Positions 1 through 11,500 of a stretch of 64,000 nucleotides of DNA are shown here, in pieces. The stretch lies in the NCBI RefSeq assembly GCF_024692365.1, contig NZ_JAILMR010000052.1, forward strand, positions 37,142-101,141, in the 5' to 3' direction. The notes beneath the pieces were generated by a model that was given only the letters and a program-made list of their open reading frames with translations, was not told the DNA's origin and searched no databases. This DNA comes from Ruminococcus sp. GTDB lineage: Bacteria > Bacillota > Clostridia > Oscillospirales > Ruminococcaceae. Position numbers and translations under genes: made by a program. Each line of letters opens with the position of its first letter. The first letter of the stretch is position 1.

Positions 1-187
1 GTCGAATGCCATTATTCCGAAGCATTCCTGCAAATCGTGTGCTTTTCTGATACAATTCACTAAACGTGTATGTCTGTTCCTCACCATCATCGGAAATAAA
101 AATATAAGCAGTATTATCTGGTGTATTTTCAGCACGCAACGCGAGCATCTGCGTGAGGGATCTTATTTCACGACCATAAAGAATCAT
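1..187 (-). CDS. Fatty-acyl-AMP ligase (FAAL) family protein, N-terminal 62 residues only
   Basis: The gene starts at ATG 187 on the minus strand and runs off the left edge. A GGAAGGAG ribosome binding site precedes it, and it begins 15 bases after the stop of the A-PCP gene, so it belongs to the same operon. The visible protein has the N-terminal pattern of FAAL-type adenylating enzymes: an 'ALRAENTPDNTAYIF' stretch followed by 'YTFSELYQKS'. FAALs activate fatty acids as acyl-AMP and load them on an acyl carrier protein. Here that would prime the assembly line, as the FAAL domain does in micacocidin biosynthesis. A salicyl-AMP ligase is a less likely alternative. Catalytic motifs lie outside the window. 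Confidence 0.7.
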   Translation of the reverse strand, partial: MILYGREIRSLTQMLALRAENTPDNTAYIFISDDGEEQTYTFSELYQKSTRFAGMLRNNGIR

Positions 188-202
188 AATTTCTCCTTCC
201 TG

Positions 203-2998
203 TCAGATCTCGCCGAATTCAATATCTTCATCATCGAAACTGCTTATTTTTCTGTCTATCAGTTCGGCAATCGCACTAAGAGTCGGTTCGATGTACATTT
301 CCTTAAGGGAGAATTCCACGTTAAATTCCTGCCTTACTCTTGTAAGAAGATGTGTTGCAAGCAGGCTGTCACCGCCTGAACGGAAAAAGCTTTGCTCAGT
401 ACCCACTTCATTTGTATGTAGAATATCTTTCCACATAACGGCTAGTTTTTTCTCAGTTTCTGTTGAAGGCGGAGTGAGATCTGAAATATCATCTGTATTG
501 ACGGCATTCAGCAGACTTTGACGATCTGGTTTACCATTTGGCGTAAGAGGTATGCGATGTGCAAATACTATCTTTTCGGGTATCATATATTCAGGTACTC
601 TCTGACCCAGATAGTATCTTATAGCATTAGCAGTAAGAGGTTCATCAGAAGTAAACTTTTCAGCTTCAAGCATTGTAAATAGAGAATCTGCATAGCAATG
701 CCATTTAACATGGCAGAAACCCTGACGAATATAATACTCTGATGCTAGATCTGCGGGCATAACAGGATTAAATCTTTCAGGACGGTTTTCTTCAGTAAAA
801 TTAACGAAACCATTTTCCATCTTAGCTGCGGAAAGATATGAAAGCGGAGGAAGCGCATTCAGATCAACGACATATGCACAGCCCTTGTTTTTCAGAAGTT
901 CACGTATGTGGAAAACTTCCTGTTCATAATCAGGATGCGTATGCATATCGTTGATATTAATTACAATATCAAAAGCATTTCGCAGGTCATCAGGAATGCT
1001 GTCCTTGATGACACGATAATTATGTTCACTTCCCAGTCTTTCTCTGGCTTGTGATGTAAAGAAAGCAGACTGATCTATAAAAGTGAAATCTATATCAGAA
1101 TCTGATGTCTGTTCTATAAGCATCTTGGCAACGATACCTGTCCTTACACCGATCACGGCAATACGCAGATTCATCTCTTCTTCATCATATTTTTCGTTGA
1201 TTCGTTCAGCGATCTCTGCTACACCATCACGTATACCTTTTTCATTGACGGACATCATTTCAGGAGATAGCCATTCATCCTGAAGCATATCGGCAGTGGT
1301 ATTTTCGCCTCTCATAACTCCACGCAGAAGTTCAATGCTCTTGTTCATCTCCGCAGGTACGTCAGAAACAGTTTTTCCTGCAGATTCGATAACATTTCCA
1401 TTTCTGCTTATAAATCCCTGCTGTTCCAGCACAAACAACCAATAGTCATAAACCGGGCGGTTCTGCTCCTCATAATTCAACCGACGGAACAGTTCATCCG
1501 CATCAACAGTAAACGCATCAGACTGATGAATACCCAGAATTTCCATAAGCGCTGCACAAACAGTTTTTACCTGCTGACTGCATATAGCAGAAAAATCTGT
1601 CATTTCACCTGTCCGGACAGGAGCTTCTCCGCATGGTTCTACCTTCTCCACAATAACAGATGCAAGAACTTGCTTTGTCTGTTTTTGAAGCATTACAGTT
1701 CCCGCATTGCTGATTCTTTCATGTGAAATAAGATTTTTTGTAATCTCATCAAGTTCAATGCGGTAACCGCCGAATTTCACCTGATTGTCCAGTCTTCCCA
1801 GAAATTCAATATTACCGTCAGGAAGATATCTGCCTTTATCACCTGTTCTGTACCAGCGAGAGCCGTTTTCTGTAATAAATCGTTCAGCTGTGAGTTCCGG
1901 AGCATTTAAATATCCTTTTGCAAGACCTAACCCACCTATTTGGAGTTCTCCTGCTTCTCCGGCAGATGTGATAACACCATTTTCACCAACGATCCTGTAT
2001 TCCTGATTGGTGAGCGGTAATCCGTAAGGTACGGACTGTAAACTTATGTCAAGACCTGCGCCGACTTCGTAGCAGTTCGACCAGATCGAGGCTTCTGTTG
2101 CTCCACCTAGTGCGATAATGCGGGCAGTTTTATTCTTCTGACGTATCCTTTCGATAAGCGATGGATAGACCCAGTCACCTGAAAGCAAGATCAGTCTTAA
2201 ATTGGATACAACTTCATTTTTATCATCTGCAGAAAGAAGCATATCGAACAGCATGGGGACAGAATTCCAGACAGTGATCTTCTCCTGTTTCATTAGATTC
2301 TTCCACTGTTCAGCTTCTTTTTTCATCGTTTTATCGCAGATAACTATCTTTCCGCCGACAGACAGTAAGCCGAATATATCATAGACAGACAGATCAAAAT
2401 CTATTTCAGACACAGCGAATGCTGTATCCTGACTGTTGACTTCAAACCTCTTATTGATATCACATATTGTATTATAAGCAGCATAATGCTGGATTTCGAC
2501 ACCTTTAGGCTGACCTGTCGTACCTGATGTAAAAATGATATATGCATCGTTCTGCGGGTCAGTATCTTTCGTATCAGAGATGGTAGCAGTTTCTGCATCT
2601 TCAGGAGTAAATACCTGTAATCCAAGTGTTTCAAAATAATCTCTGTCTTCTTCGCTTGTAATGACAGTTTTTACATCGGCTTTTTCCAGAATATACTTTC
2701 TGCGTTCTGTGGGAACAGATGCGCTGATCGGCAGATATGCCCGACCTGACGCCAAGATTCCCATAACAGCACTGATAAATTCAGCACTTTTATCGAGTAC
2801 TGCCCCGATAATTCCCTGCTCTGCCGATTTGCTGAGTAGAGTGCAGTAACGTTTTGCTTTGTCGGCAATTTCATGATAAGTAAAATTCTGCAAACTGCCG
2901 TTTTCTGTACGCTGTACCACAGCAGTGCGTTCAGGATATTTCTCCGCCATATCGAAAAATGCTTTGTGTATCAGTTTTGCATTATTTTCAGTTGTCAT
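203..2998 (-). CDS. NRPS protein: adenylation domain with embedded degenerate methyltransferase (epimerase-like) domain, then PCP
   Basis: The 931-residue protein starts straight into an adenylation (A) domain with no condensation domain. The A3 motif FTSGTTGQPKG lies at about 156-166. The stretches DFDLSVYDIFG (200-210), VWNSVP (243-248), LLSGDW (271-276) and ALGGATEASIW (296-306) are typical of cysteine-activating domains. The A domain is interrupted at about 455-790 by a region laid out like an embedded methyltransferase, but its SAM-binding loop is degenerate (VIGVRTG near 615-621). In PchE and HMWP2 such an insert is an epimerase. The A10 motif returns near 820 (TPNGKPDR). A PCP follows with phosphopantetheine Ser878 (SGGDSL). 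The C-terminus is an acidic tail (DDEDIEFGEI), probably a docking motif for the TubC domain of the terminating NRPS. It probably works with the unpaired Cy at the end of the PKS/NRPS hybrid. Confidence 0.88.
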   Translation of the reverse strand: MTTENNAKLIHKAFFDMAEKYPERTAVVQRTENGSLQNFTYHEIADKAKRYCTLLSKSAEQGIIGAVLDKSAEFISAVMGILASGRAYLPISASVPTERRKYILEKADVKTVITSEEDRDYFETLGLQVFTPEDAETATISDTKDTDPQNDAYIIFTSGTTGQPKGVEIQHYAAYNTICDINKRFEVNSQDTAFAVSEIDFDLSVYDIFGLLSVGGKIVICDKTMKKEAEQWKNLMKQEKITVWNSVPMLFDMLLSADDKNEVVSNLRLILLSGDWVYPSLIERIRQKNKTARIIALGGATEASIWSNCYEVGAGLDISLQSVPYGLPLTNQEYRIVGENGVITSAGEAGELQIGGLGLAKGYLNAPELTAERFITENGSRWYRTGDKGRYLPDGNIEFLGRLDNQVKFGGYRIELDEITKNLISHERISNAGTVMLQKQTKQVLASVIVEKVEPCGEAPVRTGEMTDFSAICSQQVKTVCAALMEILGIHQSDAFTVDADELFRRLNYEEQNRPVYDYWLFVLEQQGFISRNGNVIESAGKTVSDVPAEMNKSIELLRGVMRGENTTADMLQDEWLSPEMMSVNEKGIRDGVAEIAERINEKYDEEEMNLRIAVIGVRTGIVAKMLIEQTSDSDIDFTFIDQSAFFTSQARERLGSEHNYRVIKDSIPDDLRNAFDIVININDMHTHPDYEQEVFHIRELLKNKGCAYVVDLNALPPLSYLSAAKMENGFVNFTEENRPERFNPVMPADLASEYYIRQGFCHVKWHCYADSLFTMLEAEKFTSDEPLTANAIRYYLGQRVPEYMIPEKIVFAHRIPLTPNGKPDRQSLLNAVNTDDISDLTPPSTETEKKLAVMWKDILHTNEVGTEQSFFRSGGDSLLATHLLTRVRQEFNVEFSLKEMYIEPTLSAIAELIDRKISSFDDEDIEFGEI

Positions 2999-3000
2999 TA

Positions 3001-4053
3001 TTAATCCTCCAGTAATTGTTCAACGGAATCAATACCTAAGTCAGCAACGATTTCATTGATGATCTCACTGCTGTCATAGGCATTGTTATAAAATTCTTTA
3101 ACAAGTTTTTTGCTGAGCGTACCTCTCCGAACCTGAGAGGATAGCTCTTTATCAACATAGTTGACGGTCTTGTTTCGGTAAGCCAGATATATCCAAAGAT
3201 GGGCTAACTTACAACCCGATGCTATATAGGTTTCCGACATAGTTTTCATTGGTTTCCAGTCAATTTCCTGTTTTATATATTCCATCATTTCAACAGGTTT
3301 ATATGGAAAATACTGGTACATAAACAGACCTCTGACACCGTCAGGAAACAGTTTTTCAGGAAATTTTACAATAAGTTCGGGATCTTTTTTCAATGAAAGT
3401 TCCTGTGCCTGAACAACACTTTCCGCTATCATTTCACGCAGAGCATTTTGCTTTGCGATTCGTGTGGGGTCAGTTTCATAGCGTTCACCCATGCCTGATA
3501 TCTGATCGGGATTATGTCCTGAGAAAACCATAGGTATCCCATTTTCTTTTGCGAAATCTGCGGCAGATCTTATCATCATTCTTCCGCAGTAATTACAGAT
3601 ATGTCCGAAACCGCTATCACGAAGTTCCTTGGATGTGAACAAAAAGCGAAAATACCTGCGCATAATATCCTCATCGAACTTATTGATATATAAAGGCATA
3701 TCAAGCTTATCGCAGATATTTTTTGCACCTTCAAAAGTCTGGGAATATTCATAATGGATATCATTTATAAACCCAATAAGACGAAGCCCGTACTTTTTCT
3801 TCAGGGTGCAGGCGAGATATGCACTGTCCTTGCCTCCGCTCATCATGACAACACCATCATATTTTTCCCCTTTTCCACGTTCCTGTTCTATGGCATCTTC
3901 AAATACACTTCGCAGAAGCATCCAGTCAGGCTCACGTTCGGTCTGTGCCTGACGACAAAGAGAACATATGCCTTTTTCATCAAGAACTATCCCGCCTTCT
4001 GGGTCTTCCTGTATATAGCAACGCTTGCATCTTTTTTCAGTAAAAAACTGCAA
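3001..4053 (-). CDS. PP-loop adenine nucleotide alpha hydrolase-like enzyme (N-acetyl sugar amidotransferase/CtaC type)
   Basis: The 350-residue protein has an N-terminal zinc-ribbon-like pair of Cys motifs (C9/C12 and C30/C33), followed by the PP-loop SGGKDS at 72-77. It also has a second CxxC (C153/C156) and a later conserved-looking Cys in ASGCKLAH. This layout matches the WbpG/N-acetyl sugar amidotransferase group of the AANH superfamily, which adenylates a carbonyl for attack by nitrogen or sulfur. In the closthioamide pathway an AANH protein (CtaC) makes thioamides, so a sulfur-insertion or amidation role on the NRPS product is plausible but inferred. The start is TTG at 4053, 8 bases after a GGAGG. 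It sits between the PPTase and A-PCP genes with gaps of 15 and 2 bases, so it is clearly part of the operon. Confidence 0.75.
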   Translation of the reverse strand: MQFFTEKRCKRCYIQEDPEGGIVLDEKGICSLCRQAQTEREPDWMLLRSVFEDAIEQERGKGEKYDGVVMMSGGKDSAYLACTLKKKYGLRLIGFINDIHYEYSQTFEGAKNICDKLDMPLYINKFDEDIMRRYFRFLFTSKELRDSGFGHICNYCGRMMIRSAADFAKENGIPMVFSGHNPDQISGMGERYETDPTRIAKQNALREMIAESVVQAQELSLKKDPELIVKFPEKLFPDGVRGLFMYQYFPYKPVEMMEYIKQEIDWKPMKTMSETYIASGCKLAHLWIYLAYRNKTVNYVDKELSSQVRRGTLSKKLVKEFYNNAYDSSEIINEIVADLGIDSVEQLLED

Positions 4054-4068
4054 AATTCATACCTCCAT

Positions 4069-4746
4069 TCAGTTTCCGCAAAGAAGCATCTGATAACGTT
4101 CCGTCAGTTGTTCGGCAGTTATCTGTCGGAGTGTAAAATCATTTCGGACACTGCAACAGGACAGAGCATAGTTTTCTGTCATCTCTGTAAAAAAATGCAG
4201 ACCCCTGTAAGAAAAGCAGGATGCTTTAAAAGCAGAAAAATCATATTGTTTTATTTTTTCATCAATACCGTTTGCCAGATATTTTATATACGCTTCCTTT
4301 CTGCTCCAGTAGACCGCGCTGATAATCTTAGGATCAGAACTTGCACGAATCTGTTCTATTTCATTCTGTGACATTGCGATAGAAAACAAACTTTCAGGAC
4401 TGCTTATTCCGTTCTGGATATCAACTCCGATACAGGAATCTGCCAAAGCACAGCAGACATTGTCTCCTGAATGCGATATATTAAAACAGCCGAAAGCAGG
4501 ATCAGTAAAATACGGTTTTCCGTAAATGCCGTTACAAACACGCGGCAGATATCTGATGCCATATTTTTCATACAGTGCCGTCAGAAGAAGAAATTCGGCA
4601 ACAAGGCAGTTATTTCTGTCTGTACGATGAAGATAGCTTTCTGCCCTGCGCCGTCTTTCCGATGATACTGTTTTGCTGATCGCGGAAATTTGTGTTTCCG
4701 ACAGGCTATCCGTACCATGAATACAGATGATATGTACTCTGTTCAT
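4069..4746 (-). CDS. Sfp-type 4'-phosphopantetheinyl transferase
   Basis: The 225-residue enzyme converts apo carrier proteins to the holo form by transferring phosphopantetheine from CoA to the conserved serine. Sfp-family signatures are visible: GKPYF, then FNISHSG, then IGVDIQ with the magnesium-binding Asp, then WSRKEAYIK, which matches the W-x-x-KEA-x-x-K motif. The reading frame is open to 4776, but ATG 4746 overlaps the thioesterase stop as ATGA, so it is the likely translationally coupled start. It should activate the ACP and PCP domains encoded on either side. Residues before the first motif are variable, as is usual for this family. Confidence 0.9.
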   Translation of the reverse strand: MNRVHIICIHGTDSLSETQISAISKTVSSERRRRAESYLHRTDRNNCLVAEFLLLTALYEKYGIRYLPRVCNGIYGKPYFTDPAFGCFNISHSGDNVCCALADSCIGVDIQNGISSPESLFSIAMSQNEIEQIRASSDPKIISAVYWSRKEAYIKYLANGIDEKIKQYDFSAFKASCFSYRGLHFFTEMTENYALSCCSVRNDFTLRQITAEQLTERYQMLLCGN

Positions 4747-5516
4747 TTGAAAACAGGTCTCTGAATATAGCAGCAAATACGTGCTTTCAGTTCTTTCTGA
4801 TACCAGGGATCCAGATCAAACGGAAAAAAGTGTTCTCCATGAAATTCTTTTTTTACTACTCCGCAGGTCGTCACATTTTCCCAGTCATCAAGCATATCAA
4901 AACTTGCATCAAAATCCTCCGAACCTGCGTATGCTTCGATCGGGATATCCAGCATTTCCCCCTGAAATATAAAAGATTCATTCAACTTATAGTCATTCTT
5001 GATCTTCGGAATCAAGAACTGCATAATCTCTTTATTTTCAAGTATTTCTTTCGGGGTACCGCCCATGACTTCCAGTTCTTTTATAAGCATACTGTCATCC
5101 ATATCCGTTGTATAGCGGTCAATAATGCTTATACAAGGGGAATGTCTGCCCGAAACGATCAGCAATTCAGGTTTGACAGCACAGGATACCTGCATTGTGT
5201 GCGCAGTTTTGAAAGCGATAGCTGCTCCCATGCTATGACCATAGAAAACAAATCTTCTGCCGTCAGCAAAATGTTCAACTGCATTTGCAAGCATATCCGT
5301 AAGCAGCTTCATATCGCAGATGGGATCTTCTTCGATGCGGCAGCCTTTTCCGGGAAGTTCCACAGGTACAAAGACGATATTATTATCATTGAGTGCCGTC
5401 CATTTTTTATATACAGATGCCGAACCTCCTGCATGATGAAAGCAGAAAACCAAAATCGCATTAGGGTCTGCTTCTTCCGCGGATGAAAACGGAAACCATA
5501 ACTCATACTGTTCCAT
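4743..5516 (-). CDS. Type II (editing) thioesterase of the NRPS/PKS cluster
   Basis: The 257-residue alpha/beta hydrolase resembles YbtT, GrsT and SrfAD. It carries FHHAGG near residue 27 (oxyanion region) and the nucleophile motif YGHSMGA with Ser95. A catalytic His is expected in HGEHFFPF near the C-terminus. Type II thioesterases remove aberrant acyl groups or acetyl-blocked phosphopantetheine from carrier proteins, keeping the assembly line active. Start ATG 5516 was chosen because GAGG lies 8 bases upstream and the encoded start MEQYELWFPF aligns with the family. An in-frame upstream ATG at 5552 lies inside the PKS gene. The 3' end overlaps the PPTase start by 4 bases. Confidence 0.88.
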   Translation of the reverse strand: MEQYELWFPFSSAEEADPNAILVFCFHHAGGSASVYKKWTALNDNNIVFVPVELPGKGCRIEEDPICDMKLLTDMLANAVEHFADGRRFVFYGHSMGAAIAFKTAHTMQVSCAVKPELLIVSGRHSPCISIIDRYTTDMDDSMLIKELEVMGGTPKEILENKEIMQFLIPKIKNDYKLNESFIFQGEMLDIPIEAYAGSEDFDASFDMLDDWENVTTCGVVKKEFHGEHFFPFDLDPWYQKELKARICCYIQRPVFK

Positions 5517-5526
5517 TGTTAAAACC

Positions 5527-8500
5527 TCACATTTCTTCCCAAGATTCTGCATCAGCCAGATTTTCTACCAGTTGCGTATATCGGCTGAACATTTCGTTGA
5601 TTATTTCATCTGTGAACAGCTCCGTCACATAATCCCATATGAGTACAAGTCTGCCATTTCTGACAAGAGCCTGATGGTCAAGAGAAACCTGCGGTGTCTG
5701 ACTAACAGCATATAGTTCCTTTGTTTTCCGGAACAGTTCAGAAGTATCTTCTTCATCAAGACTGCCGAACAGTTCGCTTGTGAACACGACAGGAAGTACA
5801 GCTTTGAATGGATCACCGCCCGATAGTTTCTTAAGAATATCCAGTCCGTTATAGGTACGGTGTTCCACAGCCTGAATGAGTTCTTCCCTGACTGCATTCA
5901 TTTCTCTGAGAAAACTGCCCTGACTATCTCGATGATACGCAACCGCAGTCACGTTTGTGAAATCACCAAGAAGTTTTTTTACCTCACGGTTCAGAGGAAG
6001 CCTATTATATACCGTTAGGTTCAGTGAAAAATCTTCCGAACCGCCACATATACTCAGTACACGCATATATGCAGTGCATATGACTGCCGATGCAGTTGCA
6101 GAATATTTACGAAGATGTTCATTCAAACAAAGAGTCTGTTTTTCACTTAGTTCATATCGCAATCTGCTGAAATGCGGCTTTGTAACTTCTGAAAAATTTA
6201 ATTTATAAGGCAATGACGGTGCAGTCGGCAGTTCCTCTGCATGATGTTCCCAGTACTCTTCCGCATTGCGTACATAATCTTTATTTTTCTGCCATTCGTC
6301 CTTATTGGTGACATATTCGCAGAAGGTATATTCGGGGACATCTATCGTTTTACCCTGATACAGTTCATAGATCTGATGTATCATCATATTTGCACTCCAG
6401 CCGTCCAGAAGCATACAGTCAAAACTGAAATGTACAATACTGCGACCGTCAGGCAATTTGCTGACAAAAACATCAAACATAGGCCATTTACCAACTTCAT
6501 ATATTTTTTCTTTCCAGTCACCGCGAATTGTACGAAGTTCTTTTTCACTGATGTTTCTGTATTGTATCTTATAATATGGTACACTTTCGAGCATCATTTG
6601 TCTGCCGTCTTCAAGCACGACCGTCCTGAGCATATCATGCGAATCTATCAATGAATTGACAGCATTCTCCAGTTTTTGTACATCGGCATCTTCCCATACA
6701 AGTTCTGTATAGTAATGGGCGCTTGTTCCGCCAAGTTCATAATCTTCCGAACGTCCCAGAAGATATGCTTTCTGAATTGGTGTTAACGGGTAGGCATTTT
6801 TGCTGATGTATTCAGTCATAGCTCTCTTTTTGTTTTCCTGTTCTTCAAGATATTCCAAAATGCAAGCTTTTTCCTGTTTCAGTTCCAAACGTATCTCTTC
6901 TGTCATTGCACCTTTTTCGGCGCGGAAACGCAAAGCACCATTTTCAGCGTAAAGCGTAATTCCTCTTTTCTGATATTTTTCCAACGGTGAAATTTCCACC
7001 GTTTGTGATTCGACATTAGTTCTGATAACTTCTCTGCGAATACCCGAACGAGTCTCCTGTTTTTCTATTTTCTGTTCTGCAGAATCGAAAAATTCTGCCA
7101 GTTCAGATATAGCATGATAGGATAGCATTTTGCTGACAGATGGCCTTATGCCGTAAGTATGTTCAAGCTCATCGGCAAGACGGATCATATCAACTGAAGA
7201 AACACCCAGTCTTCCAAAGCTATCATCAGGATCTATCTGAGAAATACCCAGAATTTCAGCTATCGTGTTCAGCACTGCGGATCTGCTTCCAGTATTTTCC
7301 TTCGAGTTAACAGATACAACCCTTGTATTTTCGTAGATTTCCGCCAGTTTTTTTCGATCGAATTTACCGTTTGCAGTCAGGGGAAATTTTGTGATATTTA
7401 CAACTGCTTCGGGTATAAAATAATGCGGCAGATATTTACTGAGTTGTTTTATGATCATTGCACTGTCAGGCGACTTTTCTGTTTCAATAAACACAGCCAG
7501 ACGTTTGGTTTTTCTGCCGACAGGAACAGCAGCAACACGTTCTGTGATTCCACATTTTCTGACAGCGGATTCAATTTCTGCTGTTTCAACACGGTAACCG
7601 TTGATCTTGACCTGACCATCTGTACGTCCAAGAAATTCAATGCAGCCTCCGCTGTGATAACAACCGTGATCACCTGTATCGTAGAGTCGTTTTCCGACAG
7701 AGTTATGAAAACGGAAAGCAGAATCAGTAAGTTCAGGTTCATTGTAATAACCCTTTGCAAGACCGTCACCCGCAATATACAGTTTTCCTGTTGTATTGTC
7801 AGGGCATCTTCTGCCGAATTCATCAAGAATATAGAACTTCTGATTAGCAAGCGGATAACCGTAAGGAACAGAAGTCCAGCCTTCCAGTGAATCTGTAACA
7901 TCAAAGTAATTTGACCAGATAGAAGCTTCTGTTGCTCCGCCCATGCTTGTCAGCGTAGAAAAAGGCAGGACTTTTTTCAGCTTTTCAGGCAGTTCCATAG
8001 GTATCCAGTCGCCCGAAAGAATGACTTTTCTGATACTGCAGGTAAGGTCACGTTTCAGAAGATGATCTGCAAAAATATCCATGATCGTAGGCACGGAATT
8101 CCATATTGTAACATTGTATTCTGTTACAAGCTGATACTGTATTTTAGGATCAATTCTCTGTTCTTCCGTAGGCATGACGATTGCACCGCCCACAGAAAGC
8201 ATCCCGAAAATATCATATACAGACAAATCAAAACTCAGGGAAGATACAGCAAAAGCACGGTCATCTTCACCGATTTTATATCGTCTGTTGACATCCTGTA
8301 TTGTATTCATTGCAGAACAGTGTGTTATATAAACCCCTTTTGGCTGACCTGTCGAACCTGATGTATAAATGATATATGCACCATCTTCCGGATCCGTTGG
8401 CACAAGAATTTCTCTGTTCCATGTCTTCGGGATATCACTTAACAATATCTGTCTGACAGATGTGCATTCAGACACTTTATCGCTGATGATACAGAACGGC

Positions 8501-11500
8501 TTTGCTTTTTCGGCAACACGTTCTGTTCTTGATGCAGGCTGACCGTATGTAAGCGGTACATATATACAACCTGCTTTCAATATACCAAATACCACACCTA
8601 TCTGCTCAAAAGATTTCGGAAGGTCAACGAGTATCCTGTCATGTACTGACGCGCCGGCATTCAGTAGAGTTTCTGCGACGCGATCTGCATATCGATCCAA
8701 TTCACGATATGTATAGGTTCTTCCATCACAGATCAGAGCTGTTTTTTCAGGATGACGCTTTGCATTTTCTATAAAACCTGAATGCAGTAATTTTTTCGGA
8801 TAGGAATATTCTGTTGCATTTGCACTGTCATGTTCTGCTTTCTGATATTCAGGACGCAGATCGCAAAGAACAGTTTCAAAGAAAGAACCATCTGATGCAG
8901 CACTTCTTACTAGCGTACAGTATACTTCAAACATAGCATCAGGAACACCTTTTCTGAACGCTTCGTCAAGGGAATCCCATGAAAGCACAAGTGTTCCATT
9001 CTCAAAAAACACCTGATGGTCAAGACACACCTGGGGAGTAGATGAAACGATACTGCGCATTTTGCTCATAATATCTGTATCATTCTGATCATCTTCCTCA
9101 AGTCCGACTGCACTTGTAAAAATTACCGGGTACAGTTTATCTTCTCCGCTTTTTTTGCGAAGCACATCTGTGAATTTCAGTGCAGAATATTCGCAGTGAG
9201 AGATATTTTCGAGCATTGTTTGCTGTAATATTTCAGCATTTTCTGCAATAGAAACTTGTCTTCTGTTTACTTCAACCAGAGCAAGTTTTGTGAAATCTCC
9301 TATCATTTTTTCCGTATCAGGTCCCACATCATGCCGTCTGAAAACGGTCAGCATCACAGCAAAGCTGCTTCCTCCGCCATATGCTGAAAGCACTTCTGAA
9401 TACAGTGCAAACAATGCTGATGATGGAGTAAGTCCATATTTTGCTGCATTATCTGAAAATGACTTCCATTCCTGACGGGTCATGTTCATACGCCGACGTA
9501 CAAATTCACGATGAGAATTATCGGCAAATTTGCTTCTGTCAAAAGGTAACTGAGGAGCATCAGGAAAATGTTCAGCCTTAGCCAACCAGAATGCTTCATC
9601 TTCGGCAGCCTTTTCAATGATAGTTTTGGAATTTTGGCAATAAAGTTCATAATCACGGTAGGTTACATTTAAAGGTTCAAGCACTTCTCCGCGATATATA
9701 CGATTCAGTTCGTTCTTGAAAATAAACAGACTCATAGCATCGGCTATCATAAAATCTATCAGGAAATGAATGCGGTATTTTCCTCCGCCAAGCCTTGAAA
9801 GTCTGATCTCATAGAGCGGAGCATTCAGCGGAAGTATCTTATGTGACATTTCCTTTCTGATCTCATCAAGGCAGGAAACATCCTTATCAGTCATATCATA
9901 TACTGTTACATTCGGATCAATTTCTTTTGCTATATATTGCACAGCATCATCTGTAATTCGGCATCTCAGCATATCATGGCGTTCTTCCATTATTCTGACC
10001 GCTTCAATAAAACGAACTTCGTCAAGATCATCAACATCCGCTTCAAAATAGGCGCAGCAAGCAGAACCTGACAACAGTGCTCTGGGATTATCACGTCCCG
10101 CCCAGTATGCATACTGCACTTCATTCAGCGGAAAACTTTCATACCTTTCAGCTTCATTAATCGTCAGTTTTTCAGAAATAATTGTTTCTTTTTCCAGTAC
10201 ATTCGGGTCTTTTTCAAACACCGCCTTTATCAGACCTTTAGTGGTGCGTGCACGGAACATTTCACTTAAAGTCATATGTATACCGAACGTCATGTTTATT
10301 TTTCTAAGCACATTTACTGCACTGATCGAATCCAGTCCAATGCTTACAAGTTCAGCATTTTCGTCCAGTTCATTCGCGTCAATTCCGATAAGTTCCGCTA
10401 AAAGCTCACGAACATTTTTTGGGGAAATTTCTGCCTGTTTATTTTCCGGAACAGTCTCGTTAACCGTTCTGACAATAGTTGTTTCTGTACAGTCCTCATT
10501 TCTGAAAGTATGGATATATGGGATCACATTCGGTGCAAAACAATAGTTAGGAATTCTATCTTTTCTTGGAACATAACCTGTATATATTTTATTTAAATCT
10601 ACCGAAGCACCACTTGCAAACAAACTACTGATCGTGAGGATAACATGAGCCATATCCGCATTTTTCTTCCCTATGCAGAAACAATCAGCAGCTCCGTCTG
10701 CAACAGCTGAAATCAGTCCACTGAGTATCGGAAGACTACCTATTTCCAAAAATACTGCTTCTTCCAAAGATCCAACAGCCTGTATACTTTCATTGAATCG
10801 TACTTCTGACAGTATCTGTTTTGCCCAGTAAGAAGCTTGGGCAACAGCATCATTTTCATAGTTGGCTGTAACGGAAGAAAGCATTCTTACATAAGGTTTT
10901 CTAAATGTAACAGTTTCACAGATCCGGCTGAATTTTTCAGACGCCTGCTGCATAAACGGTGTATGGAAAGGTCTTGTTGTACGCAGCATTACGGTATGTA
11001 TCTGATTTTCTTTACATAGTTTTTCAGCTTTTTCGATTGCTTCAATTGAACCGGCAACAACAGTCTGCATCGGGGAATTAGAAGCAGAAATATAGATATC
11101 TTCAATAGATGTGATGATTTTTTCTGTCTTCTGTCGTTCGGCAGATACTGCAAGCATTCTGCCCTCAGGAGAATTATCCTGAATTATCCTGCCCCTGGCA
11201 GATACCAATTTAACAGCATCTTCAAGAGAAAATACTCCCGCTGTGCAGGCAGCGGCATATTCGCCAATGCTATGACCAATGACTTCATCAGGTGTTATGC
11301 CTGATTCACGAATCATCTGAACCAAGGCGTATTGTACGGCAAATATAGCAGGCTGAGTATAGCAAGTCTGCTGAAGATCAAATTTATCAGAGAATATGAT
11401 ATCCCGGAGATCAGCTTGCAGATAGGGTGCAAAAAGTTCTGCACACCTGTCAAAGTTTCGGCGGAATGTATCATTCTCCTGATAATATCCCTCACACATA

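Noticed and set aside
3754..4371. 205-codon open frame on the plus strand
   Set aside because: It lies antisense across the PP-loop and PPTase genes, which have clear family motifs. No ribosome binding site or recognisable protein pattern was seen.
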